A stretch of DNA of 19,662 nucleotides from an uncultured Granulicatella sp. (GTDB taxonomy: Bacteria > Bacillota > Bacilli > Lactobacillales > Aerococcaceae): assembly GCA_900551535.1 (NCBI GenBank), contig URWJ01000012.1, forward strand, positions 1-19,662, in the 5' to 3' direction. A program made the translations under genes and the position numbers. Position 1 is the stretch's first letter. Every line of letters starts with the position of its first letter. Of this stretch, positions 7,758 to 14,454 are shown one piece after another. Below the pieces are notes generated by a model. The model saw nothing but the letters and a program-made list of their open reading frames with translations, was not told the origin of the DNA and did no database searches.

Positions 7758-8981
7758 CTAAATTTCGCGGATTTTAGCCAAATCCAACCGTTCCAATGAC
7801 GGCGCATTTTTCGAGATAAAGTACTCATCAAGCGGTTTAGCTTTCAGATTCATCGCTTGTAGTTTTTCAGCAATCATCGGCGTTTTCTTAAACACCCATT
7901 GCGTCCCATGAAGGATTCCTTCACCGACACCTGATGTCAAAAGCCACTTCTTAGCACGCTTACTTTTTTCACTATAATCTTCTACCATCGCTTTACGATG
8001 TTTCGCAAACATTCCATTTTCAATAAAGAGCGTAAATGTCTTTTGCATCATCACATTCGAATCATAGTCCATCCATTGCTTCCGTTTCGCAAAAGATTCA
8101 ACTAACTCTTTTGGCAACACTACAATTCCAATTTTCAAAGCTGAGAATAAAATTGACGAGAAAGATTTAACGTAGATAACTCGCCCATCCATATCATAAT
8201 AATGAAGCGGCGTCGCATTCCCTTCGACAAAGTCCGCCATATAGTCGTCTTCGATAATATAGACTGAGTACTTGCTTGCTAGTTCCACAATCTTCTTTTT
8301 CGTAGACTCACTATAACTTCCGCCAAGCGGATTATGAAACCTGGAAATCGTATAGAATAGCGAAAACTCTCCACTCGCGAATAATTTTTCTAATCGATTT
8401 AAATCAATTTCACCATCCATCTTACGTTCAATCGTTTCGTAAGGAATGTTCAAGTGCTTCACCAACTCATTCATTCGTGCATAAGTTGGTTGCTCTAACA
8501 ATACTTTTTTCCCTTGAATCAATTGCAATAAAATATAAAGCGCTTGTTGCGTCCCGGTTGTTATGACTAGTTGTTCCTTTGCAGCATACACCCCATACTC
8601 TTCTAAAATAGGCATTAACGCCTGAATCAATTCATCCATCCCAGAAGCTTGTTCTTTTTTGGTTAGCTTTAAATCTTGTGCACTGGCAAGCGATTGATTA
8701 AAGCAGATGCGCAAGTCCTCAATCGGAAGTTGTGAATAATCTTCCTCGGATTCTTCCAATTGTTTTGTTTCTGAATTCTTTAATACATAATAGCCACTTT
8801 TTTCGACCGCATAAATAAAACTTTCATCTTTTAAACTACGCAAGGCACGTTGTACCGTATCCTTATTTACTCCATAGCGTGCAACTAATTCTCGAATTGA
8901 AGGAAGTTTATCCCCCTTTTGTAGATTCCCGTTTAATATTTCCTCTTTTAATGCATTTGCTAATTGCTGGTATTGATACAT
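7758..8981 (-). CDS. MocR/GntR-type regulator with aminotransferase-like domain, probable B6 regulator
   Basis: The 407-aa protein fuses an N-terminal GntR winged helix (residues ~1-68; KLPSIRELVARYGVNKDTVQRALRSL) to a fold-type I aminotransferase domain (~110-400). The latter shows TTGTQQALY (141-149), FHNPLGG (215-221) and EDDY (244-247). MocR proteins next to pyridoxal kinase genes (PdxR type) usually sense PLP. Here the segment that should carry the PLP Schiff-base lysine reads KSFSSILFSALKIG (272-285), with Ser276 where the family has Lys, so ligand binding may be non-covalent or altered. GGAGG sits 6 nt before ATG. It is divergent from the pyridoxal kinase operon, with shared regulatory DNA, so it probably controls that operon and itself. 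No T-tract terminator is visible after it. Confidence 0.88.
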   Translation of the reverse strand: MYQYQQLANALKEEILNGNLQKGDKLPSIRELVARYGVNKDTVQRALRSLKDESFIYAVEKSGYYVLKNSETKQLEESEEDYSQLPIEDLRICFNQSLASAQDLKLTKKEQASGMDELIQALMPILEEYGVYAAKEQLVITTGTQQALYILLQLIQGKKVLLEQPTYARMNELVKHLNIPYETIERKMDGEIDLNRLEKLFASGEFSLFYTISRFHNPLGGSYSESTKKKIVELASKYSVYIIEDDYMADFVEGNATPLHYYDMDGRVIYVKSFSSILFSALKIGIVVLPKELVESFAKRKQWMDYDSNVMMQKTFTLFIENGMFAKHRKAMVEDYSEKSKRAKKWLLTSGVGEGILHGTQWVFKKTPMIAEKLQAMNLKAKPLDEYFISKNAPSLERLDLAKIREI

Positions 8982-8992
8982 GACACACCTCC

Positions 8993-9052
8993 ACTGTACC
9001 GGTACAGTTTGTTTTCATCCCTATTGTATCCTCACCTGTCCCGTTTTACAAT
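8993..9052. promoter_or_regulatory. Interlocked divergent promoters and operators of the B6 locus
   Basis: Plus promoter (kinase operon): TTGTAT (9024-9029), 17 bp, TACAAT (9047-9052). Minus promoter (regulator): TTGTAA (9046-9051), 17 bp, TACAAT (9023-9028). Each -35 overlaps the other's -10, so the two cannot be used at once. A 16-bp perfect palindrome ACTGTACCGGTACAGT (8993-9008) lies downstream of the regulator's start of transcription and upstream of the kinase promoter. A further direct copy of the half-site, CTGTCCC (9036-9042), is 42 bp away within the shared spacer. Direct plus inverted CTGT-type sites are the layout known for PdxR regulators. Confidence 0.78.
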
Positions 9053-9081
9053 ACAGATACATTGAAACTCGAGGAATAGAT

Positions 9082-9930
9082 ATGAAAAAAATATTAATCG
9101 CAAACGACTTGCCAGGAATTGGCAAAGTTGCACTCGCACCCGCTATCCCGATTTTCGCTTGTTGTCAGATTGAAACGATGCTACTGCCTACAGTACTTCT
9201 TTCATCTCATACCGGCGGATTTAAAAACATCGCCATCGCAGAGCAAACAGCGTTTATGAAGCAATCTTTAAAACAATGGCAAGAATTGGACTTAAAACCG
9301 GATGCTGTTTTGACAGGATACTTCAGAAACTCGGAACAAATTGAACTAGTGGTAGATACCATTGGAAAACTGCCTGCATCTACACAAGTTTTTGTAGATC
9401 CGATTATGGCGGATAACGGAAAACTGTATAGCGGATTTACAGCAGAACATGTTGAAGCCATGAGAAAACTTATTCAAAAAGCTGATGTGATTTATCCAAA
9501 TATTACAGAAGCCTGTCTATTAACAGATACGCCCTATCCTTCTGGAAAAATCACGATGGACTTTACAAGGGAGTTAGCTAAGAAACTAGCCGAACTTGGA
9601 CCAGAGTACATCATTATTACGGGTTGCCCTGACAGCGAAGAGCTCACAGGCGTTCAACTTTATACTAAAAAGACGGATTCATTTTTTGATTTCTATAAAA
9701 CAAAGTATCCGCATCATTTTTACGGAACAGGTGATACACTAGCGGCTCTTGCAACTGCATGCTTCTTACAAGAGATGCCTATAGAAGACGCATTGTCATT
9801 CACGTTGCAATTTATCGACGAAGTGCTTCAATTGAGTAGCCAACAACCTGAACAAATTCCATTCGGCCTTCCAATCGAGAAAAAACTTGGAATGCTAACC
9901 ACAAAATTTACTACTGAGGTGTCATTATGA
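9082..9930 (+). CDS. pdxK: Pyridoxal/pyridoxamine kinase (PdxK/PdxY-like, ribokinase fold)
   Basis: The 282-aa protein should phosphorylate B6 vitamers to supply PLP. It has the N-terminal NDLPGIGKVAL strand-turn, SHTGGFKN (42-49) in the substrate lid region, and DPIMADNGKLY (106-116). The anion-hole/catalytic motif GTGD is at 215-218, with Asp218 as catalytic base. The frame is open from an ATG at 8980, but that extension crosses the divergent promoters; ATG 9082 has GAGGAA 5 nt upstream and is the family start. It overlaps the next gene by ATGA. Phosphomethylpyrimidine kinase (ThiD) is a relative, but a single short kinase with a B6-type regulator favours pyridoxal kinase. Confidence 0.87.
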   Translation: MKKILIANDLPGIGKVALAPAIPIFACCQIETMLLPTVLLSSHTGGFKNIAIAEQTAFMKQSLKQWQELDLKPDAVLTGYFRNSEQIELVVDTIGKLPASTQVFVDPIMADNGKLYSGFTAEHVEAMRKLIQKADVIYPNITEACLLTDTPYPSGKITMDFTRELAKKLAELGPEYIIITGCPDSEELTGVQLYTKKTDSFFDFYKTKYPHHFYGTGDTLAALATACFLQEMPIEDALSFTLQFIDEVLQLSSQQPEQIPFGLPIEKKLGMLTTKFTTEVSL

Positions 9931-10472
9931 AAAATACAGATTTAAGAGATTTAGTTCAAACAAGCTTATTCGCAGCTTTAATTTATTTGGGAGTTAGCGT
10001 CTTTAGAATCCCAATGCCATTCACAACACAGTTCGTTCATTTTGGAAACGCGCTTGTAGTAATCGGATGCTTACTTTTCGGAACAAAACAAGGAGCAATA
10101 GCCGCTTCAATCGGTTTAGGACTTTTCGACATCCTCAATAATTACGCCGATGTTGCTTGGCAAACCGTTCTTGAATCCTTAATCGTCTGCTATGTGATTC
10201 ATCTTGTATACGAAAAAGCAATGAATAAAGATGACAAAACCGCAAACGTTATTGTAGTCGGCATTGTTGCTGCTATCGTAAAAATTATCCTCAATATCAT
10301 TAAATACACATTCTTACGAGGAATGATCGTCGGTGGTCTCGCATTAACACCAGCATTCCTTCAAGCCATCAATAAAATTACAGGAACGTTTGGATCAGCT
10401 ATCTTCACAGTAGTTGCAGTCCCAATCGTTTATCCACTCTTCAAAGAAGCACTAAAACGAGTAAGAAGATAA
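9927..10472 (+). CDS. ECF transporter S component, probable vitamin B6 precursor uptake
   Basis: This 181-aa membrane protein has about five to six hydrophobic helices and a short basic C terminus. It begins with the S-component hallmark RDLVQTSLFAALIYLGVSVFRIPMP and has the conserved QFVHFGNALVVIGCLLFG motif of the HmpT/PdxU-like family. S components give substrate specificity and borrow a shared EcfA-EcfA'-EcfT module, which is not in this window. Its start codon overlaps the kinase stop (ATGA), so the two are translationally coupled; a kinase that traps the imported vitamer is the natural partner. Substrate (pyridoxine/pyridoxal versus hydroxymethylpyrimidine) is inferred from the neighbours. 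Confidence 0.85.
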   Translation: MKNTDLRDLVQTSLFAALIYLGVSVFRIPMPFTTQFVHFGNALVVIGCLLFGTKQGAIAASIGLGLFDILNNYADVAWQTVLESLIVCYVIHLVYEKAMNKDDKTANVIVVGIVAAIVKIILNIIKYTFLRGMIVGGLALTPAFLQAINKITGTFGSAIFTVVAVPIVYPLFKEALKRVRR

Positions 10473-10475
10473 ACA

Positions 10476-10518
10476 AAACAGCTATTACGATTGAATTCGT
10501 AATAGCTGTTTCTTTTTT
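10476..10518 (+). terminator. Strong terminator of the B6 operon
   Basis: A perfect 15-bp stem (10476-10490 with 10497-10511, 6-nt loop) is followed by TCTTTTTT. Confidence 0.95.
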
Positions 10519-10524
10519 CCTCCA

Positions 10525-10781
10525 CAGAGGGCTATTAGAACCCCCTTGATTGTTTTCAAAAAAGAAAGAACTCCTTGTAGTTATTATGGCAATGGTAGGA
10601 ACTTATAACCAATGTGAATTAGGGAGAGTTACGGTCATTCGTTACTCTCCCTTTGAAGCTTGGTAAGCTTGAGACTCAGGCTCAAGCTGGTATCCTACCA
10701 TTTCTGCCATAATAACAACTCCAAAGGAGTTCTTTCTATTAATTTAGTCTAAATAATACAAGGGGTTCTAATAGCCCTCTG
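10525..10781. repeat. Structured inverted-repeat element, copy 1
   Basis: Outer arms of 23-24 bp (10525-10548 and 10759-10781) and inner arms (about 10560-10602 and 10696-10738, imperfect) enclose a ~90-nt core with two hairpins. One is AGGGAGAGT/ACTCTCCCT (10621-10629, 10644-10652), sitting on ACCAA/TTGGT (10608-10612, 10660-10664). The other is AGCTTGAG/CTCAAGCT (10666-10673, 10681-10688). Two related copies lie at 18046-18183 and 18350-18537. The right outer arm includes the last codons of galE. On the minus strand a mini-hairpin AACTCC/GGAGTT (10717-10731) followed by GTTATTAT may end galE transcription. No transposase or target duplication is seen. Confidence 0.85.
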
Positions 10782-11775
10782 GATTTTTCTTTTGCCAGTT
10801 CCATGAGTCTCGAACCATATCATTCAAGTTCTTTTCAGCTACCCATCCTAGCACTTCTTTTGCTTTAGAAGCATCCGCATAACAAGTTGCGATATCCCCT
10901 GCACGACGAGGTGCAATTTTATAAGGAATATCCACTCCGTTTTCTGAGATAAATGCTTTTACTAAATCTAATACACTGTATCCAATACCAGTACCTAAGT
11001 TAAAGACTTTTGCACCTTTTTGAGCTGCATTGTTTTTAACCGCAAGTACGTGCCCACGAGCCAAGTCAACAACGTGGATGTAGTCACGAACCCCAGTACC
11101 ATCATGTGTATCGTAGTCGTCTCCAAATACGCTTAAGAATTCGCGTTTACCAACAGCCACTTGAGTGATGTATGGCATTAAGTTGTTTGGAATTCCGTTT
11201 GGAGCTTCTCCGATTAGGCCACTTTCATGCGCTCCGATTGGGTTGAAGTAACGTAAGTTTGTGACTGACCAGTCGCTATCTGAGAAAGCAACGTCATTTA
11301 AGATTTGTTCAAGCATTACTTTTGTGTAACCATAAGGGTTTGTTGCGCTTGTTGGCATTTCTTCTTTAAAAGGAACCACATTGTTCATACCATATACTGT
11401 TGCACTTGAACTGAACACGATGTCTTTTACGTTAAATTGACGCATTACGTCTAATAATACTAATGTTCCTGTAATGTTGTTGTGATAGTATTCTAAAGGT
11501 TTTTCAACAGACTCTCCCACAGCCTTGAACCCTGCGAAATGAATTACTGAATCAATGTTTTCTTTTTCAAAAACAGATACTAAGAAATCACGATCAAGAA
11601 TGTCTCCTTCATATAGAGGGAAATCTTTTCCTGTGATTGTTTTTAAACGATTTAATACTTCTGGCGAGCTGTTTGAGAAGTTGTCAACGATCACAACCTC
11701 AAATCCAGCTTTATCTAATTCGATAACTGTATGAGAACCGATATACCCTGCTCCACCTGTTACTAAAATTGCCAT
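10768..11775 (-). CDS. galE: UDP-glucose 4-epimerase GalE
   Basis: The 335-aa short-chain dehydrogenase/reductase-family enzyme interconverts UDP-glucose and UDP-galactose for the Leloir pathway and for surface glycans. It shows the NAD-binding TGGAGYIGSH (6-15), SSSATVYG (122-129) and the catalytic YGYTK (Tyr148, Lys152), with full family length. AGGGAGGA precedes ATG and begins in the stop codon region of map, 14 bp upstream, so the two form an operon. Its last codons (NPEGY and stop) lie inside the right arm of the inverted-repeat element. Confidence 0.97.
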   Translation of the reverse strand: MAILVTGGAGYIGSHTVIELDKAGFEVVIVDNFSNSSPEVLNRLKTITGKDFPLYEGDILDRDFLVSVFEKENIDSVIHFAGFKAVGESVEKPLEYYHNNITGTLVLLDVMRQFNVKDIVFSSSATVYGMNNVVPFKEEMPTSATNPYGYTKVMLEQILNDVAFSDSDWSVTNLRYFNPIGAHESGLIGEAPNGIPNNLMPYITQVAVGKREFLSVFGDDYDTHDGTGVRDYIHVVDLARGHVLAVKNNAAQKGAKVFNLGTGIGYSVLDLVKAFISENGVDIPYKIAPRRAGDIATCYADASKAKEVLGWVAEKNLNDMVRDSWNWQKKNPEGY

Positions 11776-11789
11776 TTTTGCTTCCTCCC

Positions 11790-12563
11790 TTAGTTCAACA
11801 CATCTTCTACGTGATCTTTTTGTAATGTTAAAATACGTGGACCATCTTTTGTAATAGCCAATGTATGTTCAAATTGGCAGCTTAGTCCACCATCTAATGT
11901 ATGAGCTGTCCAACCATTACTTTCCATTTCTGCTTTCCAAGTACCAGTATTCACCATCGGTTCAATAGTGATGACCATTCCCTCTTTCAAGCGAAGGCCT
12001 TTTCCAGGTTCGCCGTAGTGAGGAACTGCTGGGCTTTCATGAATCGTTGGCCCAATTCCGTGTCCAATAAAGTCACGAACAACCGATAAACCTTCACTCT
12101 CAACATAAGTTTGAATCGCGTGACCGATATCCCCAATACGATTGCCAACTTTTGCTTGTTGAATTCCTAAATATAAAGCTTTCTTTGTTACTTCATATAA
12201 ATGATCAATTTCTGGAGTACTTTCTCCAACAATATAGCTCCAGCAAGAGTCTGACAAAGCACCTTTAAGTTCCACACAGAAATCCACTTTTACTAAGTCG
12301 CCTGATTTTAATGGTTTACGACGTGGGAATCCGTGACAGATTTCGTCATTAATACTTTGGCATGTTGCGTATTTATACCCCTCGTATCCAATCTGCGGCG
12401 CTGAACCACCCGCTTCTTCGATTTTCTTTTGAACAAATTGGTCGATGTCCCAAGTAGTGACACCAGGTTTAATAAAATCACGAAGTTGCACATGAATCGA
12501 TGCTAAAAGCGCACCTGATTCTTCCATCGCATCAATTTCGCGTTTTGATTTTAAAGTAATCAT
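11790..12563 (-). CDS. map: Methionine aminopeptidase, type I
   Basis: The 257-aa enzyme removes the initiator methionine from nascent proteins. All five metal ligands are visible: Asp94 (KVDFCVE), Asp105 (LSDSCW), His168 (IGHGIG), Glu201 (ITIEPM) and Glu232 (QFEHTL), plus HES at 175-177. It is the short type I form without an N-terminal zinc extension. ATG 12563 is preceded by AAAGGATGAG. It is the first gene of map-galE, and the promoter lies just upstream. Confidence 0.96.
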   Translation of the reverse strand: MITLKSKREIDAMEESGALLASIHVQLRDFIKPGVTTWDIDQFVQKKIEEAGGSAPQIGYEGYKYATCQSINDEICHGFPRRKPLKSGDLVKVDFCVELKGALSDSCWSYIVGESTPEIDHLYEVTKKALYLGIQQAKVGNRIGDIGHAIQTYVESEGLSVVRDFIGHGIGPTIHESPAVPHYGEPGKGLRLKEGMVITIEPMVNTGTWKAEMESNGWTAHTLDGGLSCQFEHTLAITKDGPRILTLQKDHVEDVLN

Positions 12564-12595
12564 GTAATAAACTCATCCTTTCTAGTCTCCCCGTC

Positions 12596-12604
12596 ATTAT
12601 AGCA
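12596..12604 (-). promoter_or_regulatory. Extended -10 promoter of map-galE
   Basis: TGCTATAAT on the minus strand is a consensus -10 with an extended TG motif, ~35 bp before the start codon; no good -35 is seen. Confidence 0.7.
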
Positions 12605-12658
12605 TAGAACGAATGCAAAGAGAAAGAGCCTGTTCTGAAATGTTAATAGACTCTTAAC

Positions 12659-12690
12659 TAAAAAAAGACTGACAAAGTTTCCTTTGTCAG
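12659..12690 (-). terminator. Terminator of paralogue A
   Basis: CTGACAAAG/CTTTGTCAG (12682-12690 with 12669-12677, 4-nt loop) is followed by TCTTTTTTT on the minus strand. It is nearly the same hairpin as the one after paralogue F. Confidence 0.92.
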
Positions 12691-12710
12691 CCTTCCTATT
12701 TCCTCTTATA

Positions 12711-13400
12711 TTATAAGTGGTCAGTTGGTGCTACTGTAATTGGCTCAACGGATTGAGTCGGTGCTGTTTCTGTTGTCGTTTCAGCAGTCGTTGATTCAGT
12801 AGTCGTTGTTGTTTCAGTCGTTGTTGTTTCAACTGTTGTTTCTTCTGTCGTTACTTCTTCAGTTGTCGCTGCTTCTGTTGTCGCTTGGCTTGAAGTTGTT
12901 CCTTCAGTCGTTGTTGAAACGTCCTCGCGAATGAATCCTACATATCTATAACAACCCATGTCGATTAGACTTTGTTCATATGGAGTTACTGCAGAAACTG
13001 AAGTTGTTGCTGCCGCTGACCCCGCTGCTACTAATCCAATCATTAAGATTGTTTTCTTAGCTTTCTTATTTGATACTACAAAGTAAGCTGCTCCTGATAA
13101 TGATACGATACCAAAAACCGCTAGAATTGTTGTCGAAGATGACCCCGTGTTTGGTAAAGTGTCGCCTAATGGGCATTTCCCTTTATCCAACTCATAGACG
13201 AACAATGTTGCTTGGCCAGCAAGTGCAGGTGTAGTTGGTTCACCTGATTGAATCGCCTCACGTTGTTCTTTCGTTAAATCAGCAATGTTTACTGATTGCA
13301 CTTGAGGAGTCTCAGCATTCGCTACTTTAGAAGCGGACATTCCAACAAAAGCAAATAACATTACTACTACAGCACATAGTTTTAACCATTTGTTTTTCAT
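12711..13400 (-). CDS. Paralogue A: surface protein with internal LPxTG, two membrane segments and Thr-rich tail
   Basis: Function unknown. Layout of the 229-aa protein: signal peptide 1-29 (cleavage likely after VANA), then a head 30-81 with VNIADLTKEQREAIQ and Cys76. LPNTG is at 82-86, followed by a hydrophobic segment (~90-109), a basic turn NKKAKK (111-116) and a second hydrophobic segment (117-137, ending SVSA). Next come Cys150 in CYRYVGF, a Thr/Glu tail (~162-211), and the end VAPTDHL. The LPxTG sorting signal looks standard but lies 143 residues from the C terminus. ATG is preceded by AAGGAGGA. It is the most divergent member of the A/B/E/F subtype. A role in adhesion or surface shielding would be a guess. 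Confidence 0.85.
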   Translation of the reverse strand: MKNKWLKLCAVVVMLFAFVGMSASKVANAETPQVQSVNIADLTKEQREAIQSGEPTTPALAGQATLFVYELDKGKCPLGDTLPNTGSSSTTILAVFGIVSLSGAAYFVVSNKKAKKTILMIGLVAAGSAAATTSVSAVTPYEQSLIDMGCYRYVGFIREDVSTTTEGTTSSQATTEAATTEEVTTEETTVETTTTETTTTTESTTAETTTETAPTQSVEPITVAPTDHL

Positions 13401-13430
13401 CTGATTTTCCTCCTTAAATTTTATGTTTAA

Positions 13431-13459
13431 ATTATAATGTTTCTTTGAATATATTTCAA
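13431..13459 (-). promoter_or_regulatory. Promoter of paralogue A
   Basis: TTGAAA (13454-13459), 17 bp, TATAAT (13431-13436) on the minus strand. Confidence 0.8.
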
Positions 13460-13522
13460 ATATTTTCCATTATCTTATATACTTTTTAACATATTTATAG
13501 CTTTTTTCCCTCAAAAGGAACT

Positions 13523-13556
13523 TTTTGGAAACATTAATTTCCAAATGTTTCCAAAA
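13523..13556. promoter_or_regulatory. 13-bp inverted repeat upstream of paralogue A
   Basis: TTTTGGAAACATT (13523-13535) and AATGTTTCCAAAA (13544-13556) are exact inverted copies around 8 nt, ~65 bp upstream of the -35. No T-tract follows on either strand, so it is an operator candidate rather than a terminator. Confidence 0.45.
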
Positions 13557-13605
13557 CTATTCCGAAAAATTCCGAGTCTTTTTTATCTCCGTAAGATCTT
13601 TTCCA

Positions 13606-13644
13606 ATAATAAAAGGATTGTTAAAACTTAATTTAACAATCCTT
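13606..13644 (-). terminator. Terminator of paralogue B
   Basis: AAGGATTGTTAAA/TTTAACAATCCTT (13613-13625, 13632-13644) forms a 13-bp stem with a 6-nt loop, followed by TTATTATT on the minus strand. Confidence 0.85.
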
Positions 13645-13652
13645 CTCTATTC

Positions 13653-14333
13653 TTATAAATGATCATTCGGAGCAACCACTTGTGGTGCTGATGATGTTGT
13701 ACCAGGTGTCGGCGCCTCAGTTGTAGGCTCTTCTGTTGTGGTTGTGGTAGTAGTCGTTGTAGTTGTTGACTCAGTAGTCTCTTCTGTAGTTGTAGTTGCT
13801 TCAGTAGGTTCTGCTGTTGTCGCTTCAGTAGTCGCTTCTGTTGAAGTTGTTGACTCTGTAGTTGTTTCACCAGACTCATGGGAGAATCCTACATAGCGAT
13901 AGCAGTTCATTTCTGATTGTTTTTCGTCAGCGGAAACTACTGATGTTGCAGCTACCGCTCCTGATAATACAAGACCTGCCATTAATACCATCTTCTTACC
14001 ATTTTTGTTTGATACTAAGAAGTATGCAGCACCTGTTAACGCTAAGATTCCTGCAACCATCATCAATGCTTGCGAACCAGTACCAGTTTCTGGTAATGCT
14101 GGTGCTAATTGACATGCGTTTTTATCGTACGCATATACTAATAAAGTACGTTCGCCTTCTTTTGCTGGAGTTGGCTCGCCAGGTTGAATCGCTTCACGTT
14201 GTTCTTTCGTTAAATCAGCGATATTTACAGTAACTACTTCTGGAGCCGCTGCTTGAGTAACCGTATTTGACAATAACCCAAACACTCCAATCATCATTAG
14301 TAACACTAAAATTCTTGAACTGATTTTTTTCAA
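13653..14333 (-). CDS. Paralogue B: surface protein with internal LPxTG and Thr-rich tail (TTG start)
   Basis: Function unknown; 226 aa. It has a signal peptide 1-30 (TQA-AA), a head 31-79 with VNIADLTKEQREAIQ and Cys74, LPETG 80-84, hydrophobic 88-108, basic NKNGKK (109-114) and second hydrophobic 115-135 ending VVSA. Cys144 in CYRYVGF follows, then a Thr/Glu tail with 11 consecutive Thr (190-200), and VAPNDHL at the end. Thr codons are mixed (ACA, ACC, ACG, ACT). The start is TTG, with GGGGGA ~9 nt upstream. The head and both membrane segments are almost identical to paralogue F, implying recent duplication or gene conversion. Confidence 0.86.
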   Translation of the reverse strand: MKKISSRILVLLMMIGVFGLLSNTVTQAAAPEVVTVNIADLTKEQREAIQPGEPTPAKEGERTLLVYAYDKNACQLAPALPETGTGSQALMMVAGILALTGAAYFLVSNKNGKKMVLMAGLVLSGAVAATSVVSADEKQSEMNCYRYVGFSHESGETTTESTTSTEATTEATTAEPTEATTTTEETTESTTTTTTTTTTTEEPTTEAPTPGTTSSAPQVVAPNDHL

Positions 14334-14366
14334 AATAAATTTCCCCCTTAACTTTATACCTTCAGG

Positions 14367-14395
14367 AGTATACTGTATCGAAATTCAAAACGCAA
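14367..14395 (-). promoter_or_regulatory. Promoter of paralogue B
   Basis: TTGCGT (14390-14395), 17 bp, TATACT (14367-14372); GATACAG directly precedes the -10, as in paralogue D (paralogue C has AATACAG). Confidence 0.8.
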
Positions 14396-14411
14396 CTTTC
14401 ACTCGGTTAAC

Positions 14412-14443
14412 GAATAAAAAGACCGAAGTCATTAACTCCGGTC
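14412..14443 (-). terminator. Terminator of paralogue C
   Basis: GACCGGAGT/ACTTCGGTC (14421-14443) with a 5-nt loop is followed by TTTTTATT. It lies just past the original, pre-nonsense stop codon, not the premature one. Confidence 0.9.
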
Positions 14444-14454
14444 TTTATCTTCTA

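Noticed and set aside
8980..9081. Longer N terminus for the pyridoxal kinase starting at ATG 8980
   Set aside because: This extension crosses both divergent promoters and the operator, has Cys-rich non-homologous sequence, and the family start at 9082 has a good ribosome binding site.
10525..10781. Insertion sequence or classical MITE with terminal inverted repeats
   Set aside because: No transposase is present, the arms differ completely between copies while the core is kept, and no target duplication can be seen; a structured element fits better.
13628..13879. Gln/Leu-rich open frame overlapping the tail of paralogue B, and a similar one at 16957-17214 over paralogue F
   Set aside because: They are the Thr-codon runs read one base off; no ribosome binding site, no independent conservation, and the real frame is clear from the paralogues.
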